Positions 20,905 through 32,795 of a stretch of DNA of 64,000 bases are shown here, one piece after another (position 1 is the first letter of the stretch; the number at the start of each line of letters is the position of its first letter). Position numbers and translations under genes: made by a program. The notes under the pieces are model-generated. The model was not told the DNA's origin. It searched no databases and saw nothing but the letters and a program-made list of their open reading frames with translations. Source of the stretch: Heliocidaris tuberculata (lineage: Eukaryota > Echinodermata > Echinoidea > Camarodonta > Echinometridae); NCBI GenBank assembly GCA_025618425.1, contig CM046838.1, forward strand, positions 6,843,655 to 6,907,654. The letters are read 5' to 3'.

Positions 20905-22905
20905 TGTAAAAATCAACCACAAATGTAAAAATAACCACAAATGTAAAAACATGTCAACCACAAGTGTAAAAATAACCACAAATGTGAAAAAAAAATCGCC
21001 CACAAATGTAAAAATCTGTTTAACCACAAATGTAAAAACATTTCGCCTACAAATGTAAAAATTTCCATTTTTACCACAAATGTAAAAACTCATTGCTTGC
21101 ATAATGCACCTTTGTAAGATCAGTTATTATAATGGTAAATTGCCACTTAGTCTAATGCCAATTGCTCTAATAGCCAAATGGTCTAACATCATTCGGTCTA
21201 ACAACAATTCGTCTATCACCAATTCGTCTAATCAACATTTCGTCTATAGTCAATTCGTCTAAACATCACTTGATCTAATAATCAATTCGTCTAATGTTCA
21301 CTTGGTCCAGTACCTATTTCGGCTAAAACCAGTTGGTCTATCACCCACATCGTTTAATCATCATTACGTCTAATCATCGTTTGGTCCAATTCTCAGTTCG
21401 TCTAATAATCGTTTGGTCTAATGTTTATTCTTTATATGACCATTTGGTCTAATAATACAGACAAATAGGTTAGCCTGTCATAGTTACATAGGTTTATTGC
21501 CACTTGGTCTACAGCCAGTTGGTCTAATAGTCAATTGGTCTAACATCATCCGGTCTAATATCAGTTGATCTAATACCCATTTGGTCTAATACTACAAATA
21601 GGTTAGCCTGTCATAGTTATATATACACTGCATGGGCCGTAGAACCGGGCCCGCACGGGGGGGGGGGGGGGGGGGGGGGGGGTAATGGGGCTGCAGCCCA
21701 TTCACTTTAAGAGTAGACATGTTTCATATAATTTTGTTTAATTATTATGTACAGTATATATATTTCTAGAACAGATCACATTTTAAAGATAATACATTGT
21801 AATAATGTTTGGGAGCTCGCTTCGCTAGCTCGCAAAATGTTGAAAAGGGTTTTTGGTACCCGGGCAAGAGGCGTCAGTCCCCAATTCCAAAAACGTTCCA
21901 TTTCCCTGCATTGTGGTACTTGTAGTAATGATGATAATAATGAATAGAAACAGAATGGCACAATGAGAAAGAGATTAAGGGAGAATGAATATAAAAAGTA
22001 ATATAAGGAAAGATGGAAGTAAAGGTTAATCGATGCATATTACAATACAATAGGAAGGATCGAAAGTTAATGGAGAAAAGGAAAAAGACATAAGACGATT
22101 ATAAAAAAAGGTCAAATTAAAAAAAGAAGAATAGGCCTAACATAACGAAATTAGAGATGTAAAAAAAATATATATATATATATATATATATAAAGAAAGA
22201 ATAATGCAAAACAGGCAAGATCATAGAAAGATAAAAAATCAGCTGATATTAGACCGGATGATGTTAGACCAATTGGCTATTAGACCAACTGGCTGTAGAC
22301 CAAGTGGCAATAAACCTATATAACTATGACAGGCTAACCTATTTGTCTGTATTATTAGACCAAATGGTTATATAAAGAATAAACATTAGACCAAACGGTT
22401 ATTAGACGAACTGAGAATTGGATCAAACGATGATTAGACAAAATAGTAATTAGACGAAGTGATGATTAGATGATGTGGGTGTTAGACCAACTGGGTATAG
22501 ACAAAATGGCTATTAGACGAAATGATGATTAGACCAACTGGTTCTAGCCGAAATAGATATTGGACCAAGTGAACATTAGACGAACTGATTATTAGACCAA
22601 GTGGGTATTACACCAAATGTGTTTTAGACGAAATGATTAAACTAATTATTAGACCAACTGGTTATTAGACGAAATGTTGATTAGACGAATTGGTGATGGA
22701 CGAATTGTTGTTAGACCGAATGATGTTAGACCATTTGGCTATTAGACCAAGTGGCATAAGACCAAGTGGCAATTTACCATTATAATAACTTATCTTACAT
22801 CGGTGCATTATGCAAGCAATGAGTTTTTACATTTGTGGTAAAAATGGAAATTTTTACATTTGTAGGCGAAATGTTTTTACATTTGTGGTTAAACAGATTT
22901 TGAAT
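20905..22905. mobile_element. Second foldback element with two-part repeat arms
   Basis: The left arm (20905 to about 21562) and right arm (about 22240-22905) are inverted and nearly identical over about 650 bases. Each arm has an outer array of ~16-22-bp units with CCACAAATGTAAAAA and an inner array of ~15-20-bp units of the type GGTCTAATAACCAATTCGTC. Both arms also share the non-repeated block AAATAGGTTAGCCTGTCATA. The central ~650 bases hold a poly-G run (21658-21682), a (TA)n run (22166-22192) and no coding frame. It differs in sequence from the TU-like copies but is built the same way. Confidence 0.8.
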
Positions 22906-23229
22906 AGCAGAATTACCTAGTTAATTATTCATGCAACAGGTAACAATACTTTTATCAGCGACGTTAGAGAATGATATGCTTCGTCGTGAGACGCTATAAA
23001 AATTGTACTTTATCAGAGACACATCATAATACGTTTTCAGTCCTTTATCATGAACACTGATTTTCAAACATCATTTAAGATATAAGAGCATGCATCTGAT
23101 GAATTATTTTACCAGCGTCAGGATGATATGCATCGTCGTTAGAGTGAAAAGACTCGATGTACTAGTTTAAAATTCATGTATACTCACGTATATTTGGTAT
23201 ACGGGGATGTGCCGCTGGGAAGGGTGGCT

Positions 23230-23465
23230 TTTTGAAGAAAGATCCTTAGACATGGGTCCCCTTTTCATTAAAAAGATCCTTAGACATGGGTCCCATTTTT
23301 CCCCAAAAAATCCTTAGACATGGGTCTCTTATCCCGGCTCTTATCATTTGTTTCATTCCTCTCTTTTCTCCCTCATTTGTCCGGGAAATCCTTAGACATG
23401 GGTCCATTTTTCACAAAAAATCCTTAGACATGGGTGCCTATTTACAGCAAAAGGACCCTTGGATG
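23230..23465 (+). repeat. Minisatellite with ATCCTTAGACATGGGTCCC units
   Basis: Six copies of a ~34-38-base unit begin (A)ATCCTTAGACATGGGT (last copy diverged to ACCCTTGGATGTGGGT). One longer spacer lies at 23325-23388. Short open frames across it are a by-product of the repeat. Confidence 0.85.
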
Positions 23466-25440
23466 TGGGTATGGGTCTGGAGTTCTCAGCCGCACACCCC
23501 CGTCCGATTATAATCTGAGTACCCCCCCCCCCCCCGGGGTCCCGTCAAGATCGACTTAAGCGAAGTTATATTGCAATCTGATCGAGTTTATACTCAAGAC
23601 ATATTTGTGCTGCGGTGACATCTACATGATGTCTAGATCTAGACCACATCCACAAAATAAATTATGATGTAGACCTGGAACTTTGCAGCGCAGCGCAGTT
23701 TAAGTTATTTGCATAGGACCGGACCCACTCGCTGGTAACAAACGAGTTAAATGTAGTCTCATGTTGTTCTCCTTGTACAAAAAGGATGTATGTATATGTT
23801 CATTCATTTCCTAGCAGTTAAAAGAAGTACAGAAAATAGCCGGATTTCTCCATTTCTTTCGTCATTTAAGCATTCTCATGTTTTCAAATGGAATTTGTTG
23901 TTGAAAATGATATGTAGTCATCTTATCACATGGGTGAAGAAAAAAATCATTGGACAGTCCTTAACCTTTTCATATACTGTATCGTTTCAAATGTGTAGGA
24001 GGTATTCAAAGTAGCCTTTCACATCATTATGTCTGTTCTTTTTATTTTATATAATCTTATTTTTTCAGCTGACCATTCACTTTATTATTTCTTCCTTTTT
24101 TTTTTTTTAATAATCTCAGCCTCCCCCCCCCCCCATAGGAAATGTGCTTACGGGGCTCGAGGAACCCCACGTCATAGTCAAAAATCGTTCCGCGGCGCTT
24201 GCTTTCGTTTATCAACTTTGTTTTGTTCGATGATTTTACCTTTTTTGTAGAATATGTATATCATTTTTCATCATTATCATTATTCCTGATCTATGACATA
24301 TAATTTTTTCATCATTATCCTTTATTCCTGATATATATGACATTGCAAGAACAAGACTTTACATATTGTTTCTAAATCTTATCATATAAAAAACAATTTG
24401 AAAATTCGAAGGGAAGGAGTGCATTGTTAAATCCATTGCTTAAATCGCAAAAATGCTTTTCTGTTGATGAATTCGAATTCCAAATGTTCGCAATCCGAAG
24501 CTCAAGTGAATTTGAATGCTCATTGGGTGAAATTCTAATATGAATGCTCATTCTATCAAAATGTACGAAGAAAGTAGATGCGATCACTTGCCCTAAAAAT
24601 CAAATTGAATGCTTATTTTCGGCAATTTAATGTTGATCTTGATGGGCATTCAGATTCACATGAAATCGAGCAACTGTGTATCAGTTTGGCTGCTGTTTCG
24701 ATGAATTTTACCGGGAAAAACTATATTAATAAAACAGATTAACTCATTCCCACATTACTTGCACTGGAAGCTCATTTCACTTATGGAAAGTGGGAAAAAT
24801 CTTTTTACAACGGTCGGTTCGTTTCAGTTTCCCAAACAGTCTAGAACTCAATACCTAAATAAATTTGTTCATGCATTTCTCTGTCCCTCTTTAAAAGAAA
24901 GTTAAAACAATGTTTTAATATTTCACTTCAAAACGTACTTGACCCTCAACTCTGTTACTCTTGCTAAGATGTACTAATGTATATTTTGCACATCAAACCA
25001 TCAGCATTTCTTCTATGTAATTCATATTTTTATATATATCTTAAATTTGTTTTTGTACATTTCCTTTTTCTTCAAATTTATATCGAATTTGTATTCGCAT
25101 AGAAAGATAATAATTATTTATGTTTAAATATATAGCCTCTAACCACAGTTACACAAAGGGGACTTGTCTCACAAGGCGAACACAGGCTTTATTTTAAGTT
25201 ACCTTGTTTCATTTTCTTATAATTCAATACAATCGATACTCATATCTAACTGTTATTCAGCTGTACAATACTTAGACTGAAAATGAATACGAGGGATATT
25301 TGAATGAAGGAATAGCCCACAGATAACAAAACCTGTCTGGAGTAGATTATTGTATAACAAGTGTCTATGGATTTTTTTTGCAAGGGACTGGGAAAAAACA
25401 GCCTCGTTACACACAGTGCTAATAAGTTAAAGGGACAGAG

Positions 25441-25482
25441 CGTGTATGTGTGTGTGTGTGTGGGTGTGTCTGTCTGTGTGTA
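25441..25482. repeat. (TG)n microsatellite
   Basis: A GTGTGTGTGT run with a few interruptions lies next to the 3' end of the SINE at 25490-25652, on its tail side. Confidence 0.85.
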
Positions 25483-25489
25483 ATTGGGT

Positions 25490-25652
25490 TTTTACAGACG
25501 TGTATCAATCACATATGTTATTTACGTCTGGGACCGACCTTTTACGTCACCACCCGAAAGACGTGACTCAGTCTCGAACCTGGGTCCGCTGAATCAGTTT
25601 ATAACTTCCACTGTTAGCTAGATTACAGGCGTACGCCACAACGCCCAGTGGT
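25490..25652 (-). mobile_element. SINE with 7SL-like head, copy 1
   Basis: On the minus strand the element starts GGGCGTTGTGGCGTACGCCT followed by GTAATCTAGCTAACAGTGGA. This resembles the Alu domain of SRP (7SL) RNA, where human sequence has GGGCGCGGTGGCGCGTGCCT followed by GTAGTCCCAGCTACTCGGGA. Further in is GGTTCGAGACTG, a possible pol III B box. It ends TGATTGATACACGTCTGTAA. Copy 2 lies at 51697-51935. It may instead be a tRNA-related SINE that converged on this head. The match was judged by eye. Confidence 0.6.
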
Positions 25653-25689
25653 TGGGCCATGAGTCTTTGTGGGGGATTCTACAAGTGGG

Positions 25690-26398
25690 GATAGGAAAGA
25701 TCCATATCTTGTAAAGAATCATAAACCCATATCCTTATCAAATATTGATTATAAGATCATTTCTAAAGTTTTAGCTAAAAGTTTTGTAAGATGTGCTAAT
25801 AGATCAATCATGAAGGGACGAAATATAGGTGAAGCAATTAGAATAATAGATGACATGATGTTTCATACGTCACATACTAACATCGGGAGGGGGGGGGGGT
25901 CAATATTCTAATGCGATTATCTGCTTGGACTGTTGAAAGTAACATTGCCACAATTCTATAATCATACATTTATTAGAATTTTGGAAGAATACAACAGATT
26001 TTCAGATCAAATATGAATCATTTAAAGGGAATGAGATATTTTTAACAACAGCTTTATATGAGTTACAGGGAAATGCATATTTTACGAAAAATTATTTGAA
26101 ATTTAATAAAAATGACTCTAAAACAAAACAGACAATTTCTAAAACAATTTTAGTTTAAAAGCTGGAAATGAAATATGAATAGAAATGATAGTGATAATAC
26201 TCAGGGGGTGAAAGGAACTGCTTTTGTATTGGGAGAAAGAATTATATCGATAAATGATATTGTATCTGAAAAAAAAAGGAATGCAGCATTTATTTTTTTT
26301 TAAACTCTGTAACACCAGATATTTTTGATATGATAAAAGATGAATATGGTTTTTCTTATACAGATACTGAAAACATCTTTAAGATACCAAGACAATAT
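25690..26398 (+). pseudogene. Decayed L1/Tx1-type LINE, 5' part
   Basis: The plus frame from 25669 reads KNHKPISLSNIDYKIISKVL, then AKSF, and later MKGRNIGEAIRIIDDMM. This matches the RT segment NxRPISLLNVDYKIxxKxLA ... xKGRxIGENIRLIxDxx of L1/Tx1 LINEs. A short gap precedes the Lys-Gly-Arg motif and frames break after about 25905. The copy continues beyond the foldback inserted at 26410 (see 29811-30330). It is old and inactive. Confidence 0.7.
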
Positions 26399-26409
26399 AC
26401 TTCAAATAG
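26399..26409. repeat. Target-site duplication of copy B, left
   Basis: ACTTCAAATAG here is repeated at 29811-29821, exactly flanking the foldback element. It lies in the host LINE remnant. Confidence 0.85.
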
Positions 26410-27713
26410 TATCCGGACACCTACCCCTGGACAACCACCCCCCCCCCGGGTAACCACCCCTAGGATAACCACCCTCTAGGACAACTACCCCCTAGAACAA
26501 CTACCCCCTAGGGCAACCACCCTCTAGGACGACTACCCCCCGGGACAATTACCCTCTAGGATGATTAACCCCCGACTAACTACTCCCTAGGGCAACCACC
26601 CTCTAGGACAACTACCCCGGACAAGTACCCCCCAGACAACTACCCCTAGGGCAACCACCCTCTAGGACAACTACCCCCCAGGCAACTACCCTCTAGGACA
26701 ACTACCCCCCCCCCGGACAACTACCCCCGACAGCTACCCCCGTACAACTACCCCCAGACAACTACCCCTAGGGCAACCACCCTCTAGGACAACTACCCCC
26801 CCCAGGCAACTATCCCCCGGACAACTACCCCCGACAGCTACCCCCGGACAGCTACCCCCGGACAACTACCCCCAGGCAAACTACCCTCTAGGACAACTAC
26901 CCCGGACAACTACCCCCCGACAGCTACCCCCCGGACAACTACCCCCCGGACAACTACCCCCAGGAAACTACCCTCTAGGACAACCACCCTCTAGGACAAC
27001 TACCCCTCGGACAACTACCCCTCGGACAACTACCCCTAGAGCAACAACCCTCTAGGACATCTAACTACCCCCAGGACAACTGGACAACTACCCCCAGGAC
27101 AACCACCCTCTTGGAAAAGTACCCCAAATTGGACTTAACATCACATTGAACAAGATTGTGCTCGTTCGCTACGCTTGCTCGCCAAAATAGAAATAATATG
27201 GCCTTTAGCAAAATTTCTGCCCCAACCTGCAGCAATAAAACCCAGATGATATACCAAAATTTATTAAAAGAGAAGTGTTTGTTTTCGCTCATGCTTGCTC
27301 GCTTAATTGTTCCTAATCCAACTTCCAACAATTAAACCTAGTTTATCACATTAAAAAAAACAAAAAACTAATTTATGTATACTATCATTAAAAAAAAATT
27401 GTTTTGTTTTGTTTTTATTTTTGTTTTTGTTTTTGTTTGTTTGTTTGTTTGTTTGTTGTTTTTTGTTGGGGGGTGGGAGGTGGGGGGTGGTGCTCGCTCG
27501 CTACGCTCGCTGGCCAAAATGGAAGTACCACTAAAAGCACAATGAATACGACTGAATACTCGTACTCTTAATTGTGAAATATTGAATTAGATTTCTTCAA
27601 TGCATGAAGGCAGGTATTCCTATGTGCAATATCAACTCTCTATTGGAAATTTTGCATGGTCAACAATTAAAGGGGAGGGGAAGGAAAACAAATATTCCAG
27701 CCGTTTGCACCCT

Positions 27714-27746
<33 letters not shown>

Positions 27747-29810
27747 CCTCACGCACTCAACAATTATGCAACTCGTTACAAAGCTACCACCCAATCGAGT
27801 ATTAAAGGAAACTAGCATTGTGGTTTTAAAAAATAGTATGGGGTATACAATCATGTTAAGATGGATGAGAAAGCAACCTAGATCACAATGTTCGGAAATT
27901 TATGCCTTTTCACCATCAAGAATTTTTTGAATACTTAGCATAATGACTTTTGAAACATTTATTTCATCAAAAACGCTATCATAATGACGGAGAGAATAAT
28001 CAGATCTTCACACTTTTGAGACACTTAAGATTATTATGAAACAACACAATTTTGACACGCTCATTTCATTGGCATTTGGGGCAGGGAGCACTGTGCCCCC
28101 TATTTTTGGAAGAAAAAAAATTGGGGCAAAGTTCTGGCAAATTTCGGCAAAAATTTCAATAAATTTGGGCAAAATTCGACAAAATCCTGTATTAAAATAC
28201 CTGACACTAAGAAAAAATTGGGAAAATTAATTGAAAAAGAAAGAAAATCATGTTTACACACGACATGATTTCCCGGAATGCTTTTTTGTATGTTTCACTT
28301 TCTGTGTATTATTTCAGTAACTATTATTATTAAGAGGAATAAAAAGACATATTTGTTGGTATTGTTATAACCTTGGATAGCTACAGCAGTTTTAATTGAT
28401 TATGCGCTATACAAGTGACAGTTATAATTATCATTTGGGGCCATAGATTCTGTCTGAATTTTACTCGCAGACCGTTGTAGATTGTTATTTTAAGTTCGCC
28501 TTTTTAGTAGGAAACACGGCAAGATATTGGATTTATTATTCGTGAAAATACATAGGCCTACTTATACTCACTCAAACCCGTGGTTGTAACCCCAAATTTC
28601 CAGAAGATCTTACTGTTGGAGAGCAACCTCTTATACCCTTCCCAGTTGGTATTTAATATTGAATATATCAAAGAAATTCTCAGAACGTTACCTTTGAAAA
28701 AAAAAATCACAGAATTATCCGCCCAAATTTGATGGAAAAATTCAACAGCACAATGCACCATCAAACATCGAGTTTAAACACTCAACTTTTAAAACAAAAA
28801 TGTAACACCAGGGGAAAATCTCGCCCCCCCCCCCTGCTCATGGGTTTAGACACATTTAACTCACGTGGTGAGGTGAATTTTTACATTACAATGCATCAAA
28901 ATCCTTCTATTTATAACCAGATTTCCAAAAAGTTCTTAGCGTAGGAGGTAGATACCCCCTCCTCTAGATACTCATTATATCCTTACTGATTGTTGGTCAC
29001 CCCCCCCCCCCACATCCTCCCTTGGCCGAAATCAGTTTAAATGCCATCGAGTACCTGGGAGTTGTAACTGTTTGGGGGGGATAGTTGACCTACATGCCAT
29101 GGGTGAAGAGTATGTTGGTCACCCTAAGTCGTTAATGTCCGGGGGTAATTATTTGGGTGATAGTTACCTTAGGTGGTATTTGTCAAGAAGATGTCCATAA
29201 GAGTGGTTGCCCTAAGGGTTAGTTGTCTCGGGGTAGTTGTCCTAGAGGGTGGTTGTTCTAGGGGGTACTTTTCTGGGGGTTGTTGTCTGGGGGTAGTTGT
29301 CCTCGAGGGTGGTTGTCCTAGGGGGTAGTTGTCTGGGAGTAGTTGTCCGGGGGTAGTTGTCCCAGGGGGTGGTTGTCCTAGAGGGTGGTTATCCTAGAGG
29401 GTAGTTGTCCGGGGGGGTACTTGTCCTCGAGGGTGGCTGTCCTAGGGGGTAGTTGTCTAGGGGTAGTTGTCTAGGGGTAGTTGTCGGGGGGGGGGGGGGT
29501 GGGTAGTTGTCGGGGGGGGGTAGTTGTCCCAGGGGGTGGTTGTCCTAGAGGGTGGTTGTCCGGGGGGTAATTGTCTGGGGGTAGCTGTCCGGGGGGTAGT
29601 TGTCTGGAGGGAGTTTTCCTAGAGGGTAGTTGTCGGGGGTAGTTAGTCGGGGGGTAATCATCCTAGAGGGTAATTGTCCCGGGGGGTAGTCGTCCTAGAG
29701 GGTGGTTGCCCTAGGGGGTAGTTGTCCTAGGGGGTAGTTGTCCTAGAGGGTGATAATCCTAGGGGTGGTTATCCGGGGTGGTTGTCCAGGGGGGTAGGTG
29801 TCCTAGGACC
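26410..29810. mobile_element. TU-like foldback element, copy B (LINE-free)
   Basis: The 3.4-kb element starts TATCCGGACACCTACCCC and ends GGGGTAGGTGTCCTAGGACC, with inverted minisatellite arms of ~15-bp GGACAACTACCCC units at 26412-27125 and 29140-29806. It is flanked by an 11-bp direct repeat, ACTTCAAATAG. The core (27126-29130) is colinear with the core of copy A and includes GCTCGTTCGCTACGCTTGCT (about 27150) and GCTCGCTCGCTACGCTCGCT (about 27491). It differs by small indels, by a GTTT run instead of the poly-G and by a CT microsatellite at 27724-27748. It has no open frame of note. Confidence 0.9.
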
Positions 29811-30330
29811 ACTTCAAATAGCAGATTAAGAGAGTTTCAATGCAAATAACTGTGTGGAATTACAGAAATCATCATTTGTTTCGTTTTGGAAGTGTGTAAA
29901 ATGTACGATGTAAATGTCCGATGTAAAACTGTGCATTTAAATTGTTGGAAGTGGAAATAAATGAAATGAATTAATGAATGAAAGTAATCTATGCTTTCTT
30001 TTCTTTCTTTCTTTTTCTTTTTTTTTTTTTGTGTTGGCAAGAAGGAAGAGGAGACGTACCGCCATATATTTTTTTTGAATGTGAAAACTCTCCTATGAAT
30101 AACTGTAATAATATGTTTGACTTTTTTATATATATATATATGGTAATTTAAATTGGGAAGAGATATTTTGGGGGAATAAAATTAAGAGATCAAGGAAAGG
30201 AACAGTTGGTTAACCATTTTCTATTTTTGTAAAGTTTTTAATTTTTAGGTGATGAGAAGGAGTTTACCATAACAATGGCAGAAATTAAACGTAAATTCAA
30301 AGAAAAAAATGGGAAGAAAAAATTATTAAC
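29811..30330 (+). pseudogene. Decayed L1/Tx1-type LINE, 3' part
   Basis: Directly after the target duplication the plus frame gives TSNSRLREFQCK, matching the LRxFQxK motif in the C-terminal part of L1/Tx1 ORF2. Near 30048-30095 it gives EEETYRHIFF..CEN, the EETxxHLFxxC motif, and near 30150-30200 WEEIFWGNKIKRSRKG. Microsatellite and AT-rich stretches (30000-30030 and 30127-30140) interrupt it. It is the continuation of 25690-26398, split by copy B. Confidence 0.65.
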
Positions 30331-30390
30331 TAAAGGATAGCTTTGGGGGGGGGTGAGGTAGAGCTAGAGCTAAGGCGTCATGGTATTTCT

Positions 30391-30394
<4 letters not shown>

Positions 30395-30423
<29 letters not shown>
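30395..30423. repeat. CT microsatellite with poly-C
   Basis: CCCCCCCC is followed by (CT)n and then a gap-free transition into AT-rich DNA. A similar CT run occurs at 27724-27748 in the core of copy B. Confidence 0.7.
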
Positions 30424-30429
<6 letters not shown>

Positions 30430-30645
30430 ATTTTTGAAATCGGTCCAATAGGGCAGCATCCCCTGTTTCACAGAATTAGGAGGGGGCGGCGAATTAAAAG
30501 GATGATGACGTCAGAGATGGCTTAATTGTTAGTTAGAGTGAGGGGAGAGGAGGGGGAGGGGAACAGGGGGCGTCCTATTTTAAGCAAAAAATCACTGCTT
30601 CGATTCTATAAACACCCATTTTACCCTTAAGATTTGACCCATTAA

Positions 30646-31178
30646 TAAAGGGAGAGTCTACCCTGGTATTAAGTTGATTTGAATAAAAGAAGAGAAATGA
30701 GAGAAACAGATTAATGAAAGTTTGAGTAAAATCCGATAAGAAATAAGAAAATTATGAATTTTTAACATTGTAATTTATCAGACATAATTGGCAACTCCGT
30801 GACGTATCTTGCGAGCTACTCTCCCACTTGCTCAGTACAGAAAATCTCATCAATTTTCATCTTCTCAGTTTTGGATGAAGGAATATATTTGAGTAAAACA
30901 TATCAGCCATGATTATATCTAAGGTTCATGTATCACTGAATATTTTCTTTAGAGAAAATAGAAGTTAATGATTTTGGGTATTGGGCAAATGGAAGAGGAG
31001 CTCGCAAGATACGTCACGGAGTTGCCAACTTGTGTCTGATTGATCACAACTTCAAAAATTCATAACTTTCTTATTTCCTATCGTATTTTCCTCAAACCTT
31101 CACTGATCATGCTGATCTGTTTCTTTAATATGTCTGCTCCTTTTAAAACCAACTTTTAATCAGGGAGGAGTTCCCTTT
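30646..31178. mobile_element. Long-arm palindromic MITE
   Basis: Arms of about 180 bases, 30646-30825 and about 31000-31178, are inverted and highly similar. They start TAAAGGGAGAG at the left and end with CTCCCTTTAA-type sequence at the right. The inner parts ACTCCGTGACGTATCTTGCG (left, 30795) and CGCAAGATACGTCACGGAGT (right, 31002) are exact complements. A ~145-base loop separates them. No coding potential was seen. Confidence 0.85.
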
Positions 31179-31704
31179 AAAGTTACTTAAACCATCTAAG
31201 TCATTGACAAAAAGGTTGTCAGCCTAACCGTAGCCGTTGGGTTAACCCCCAGAGCCCACAAAAGAGATCCCAAAGTCGGGTCGATTTCACCCCATCTCCC
31301 CCATGCACCAAACTTTGTCAGTAGGAAGTAGTATGACAGGACATTACAGATCACAAAAAACCTGACCAAAATTTCCGCCAGGATGGGGTGTCAGACGGCC
31401 CCTAAAAATTGGGGTATATTTTTTGGCTTGTACTAAGCAGTCGGGTCGCTCGGTAGAATTTTTCGAACATTTTCCAGTAATTTTATGTATGGTATCTGTT
31501 TTTTGAGCAGCAAATAAAAAAAAAAAAGGTGTAGTAGTGGTATTTTCTTTTTTATCCTTCTGTAATATTTTTCTTTCCACCTTTCCTTTCAGTATGTTAT
31601 TCTTTGATTCTTCTTATCATCTCGTCTCCCCTTTTTTCTTGATGGTACTCTTTATAATTATTCTTTTTATCCTATCTTTTTTTTTTTTTTTGCTTTCATC
31701 TTCA

Positions 31705-31826
31705 TTTCGTGCACAGCACAAGGTACAGGGTTCGAATCCCACCACGACACCGTCTTTTGGCAAGACACTAATCTACATTTGCCACTCTCCACCAAGGTGT
31801 AAATATGTACCTGATATGCTTGATAG
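31705..31826 (+). mobile_element. 5'-truncated tRNA-derived SINE
   Basis: The sequence has a canonical pol III B box, GGTTCGAATCCCACC (31730-31744). It is followed by a body of the type CACCGTCTTTTGGCAAGACA and ending GTGTAAATATGTACCTGATA, a layout common in tRNA SINEs of marine invertebrates. No A box is found; upstream is a T-rich run, so the head is truncated. It abuts the hAT-like MITE at 31828. Confidence 0.65.
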
Positions 31827-31827
31827 C

Positions 31828-32003
31828 CAGTGGCGTAAATCCATTTTGAAATTGGGGGGGGGGGGGGGGGGGGTCATCACATGATTTATCTTTTGTACCT
31901 GTCCGAAATGTCTGAAATTTTTCTGACACCCCCCCCCCCAAAAAAAAAAAGTTTATCACATTTTTGGGGTCTAGTTTTCCTCCAAAATTCTCTGACAGGC
32001 AAA

Positions 32004-32035
<32 letters not shown>

Positions 32036-32097
32036 GGGAAGGGTTATTCAAAAAGGTGGGGGACATGTCTCCCTGTCCCCCTGGATTTGCGCCCATG
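31828..32097. mobile_element. hAT-like MITE with imperfect 8-bp target duplication
   Basis: The ends CAGTGGCGTAAATCC and GGATTTGCGCCCATG are inverted with two mismatches. The flanks TTGATAGC (31820-31827) and TTGATACA (32098-32105) match at six of eight bases. The interior has a poly-G run, a poly-C run, and a 26-base poly-A next to poly-G (32000-32038). Confidence 0.6.
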
Positions 32098-32347
32098 TTG
32101 ATACAAAAAACACCAAAGTGCCCTTTGACAACGCTTTGCCCCTTAAAATGCTCTGTATGTAAAGCAAAAACATTTTCTTACCTTCTGACTATGATAACTC
32201 AAAAGTGTTTTATGCATTTCCGTTCAAATTTTAGTAACATAATTTTTAGTGCAATAATCTTCTTGTGGTGCTCTTTGATATTAAATGGTCTTTTGCTTAA
32301 TAAGTTATTAAACTGTGAAAAATGTATTGCTTTCTCAAAAGAAGTCA

Positions 32348-32568
32348 AAAAATATTGTCAGGATAATGTAAACACACCCATTGTCAATTTGCACTTGTTT
32401 AACTAGAAATAGCAGACGATAGAGGAGCTTGTCATGTATCCGTATATAGTAAGTGTCTGCCAGGCCGACTATTCCTGTGTTAATTACACAGATAACAAGC
32501 AAGCTCTTCTATTATGCCTTGTCAGATGGTCACTGGGTGTGTTTCTATAATCCTGACAATATTGTTTG
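32348..32568. mobile_element. Hairpin element beside the signal-peptide exon
   Basis: The arms AAATATTGTCAGGATAATGT (32348, followed by AAACACACCCATTGTC) and TGGGTGTGTTTCTATAATCC (about 32537, followed by TGACAATATT) are inverted repeats. A second inner pair (GAGGAGCTTGTCATG and CAAGCAAGCTCTTC) supports folding. It is non-coding. Confidence 0.65.
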
Positions 32569-32795
32569 CTTAGCACTTACTATCTCCATTTTGGACGAGT
32601 AGTACAAAACATAATAATAAAGAGAACTGGATAATTAACATTAGCATACGAGACTGGTATAGAAATATATAATGACTTTAGCAAGGAAACAGTTTTCATT
32701 TTTTTACAGCATAAATTAATGTATGTATTTTCTATTTTAAAAGTTGCAATGGCATATCGTTTCAAAAAGATAAAAGTGTGTAATCATTTACTTAC

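Larger units (their letters stand above)
20611..23575. mobile_element. Tigger/pogo-like non-autonomous element (composite)
   Basis: The left end is ACAGTCAACCTCGCTTAAGT followed by CGAC. The right end is the inverted GTCGATCTTGAC-side sequence TCGACTTAAGCGAAGTT (23551-23567). Subterminal TCGCTTAAGTCGA and GTAAGTCGATTAATCGCTTA words repeat at 20621-20757. CAGTC..CCTCGCTTAAGTCGA ends are characteristic of Tigger-like DNA transposons. There is no transposase; the interior holds the foldback at 20905-22905 and the minisatellite at 23230-23465. Confidence 0.55.
5061..32795 (-). other. Intron 1 of the Tie-like gene (27.7 kb)
   Basis: This intron runs from the donor GTAAGT next to the signal-peptide exon down to the acceptor CCTTTTAG before the Ig1 exon. 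It contains most of the mobile elements listed here. Stretches where I recognise nothing include 5100-5700, 6580-6980, 7020-7386, 14383-16190, 16770-17030, 19060-20090, 23580-25440 and 31190-31690, apart from short poly-G/C and AT-rich runs. Confidence 0.75.

Noticed and set aside
20747..21102. Two ~100- and 80-codon frames with NHKCKN and TFVVKQIF repeats
   Set aside because: They arise from the ACAAATGTAAAAA array in the left foldback arm. The periodicity explains the lack of stops.
31722..31750. tRNA gene suggested by GGTTCGAATCC
   Set aside because: Only the B box and a SINE body are present. There is no A box, acceptor stem or anticodon arm upstream.
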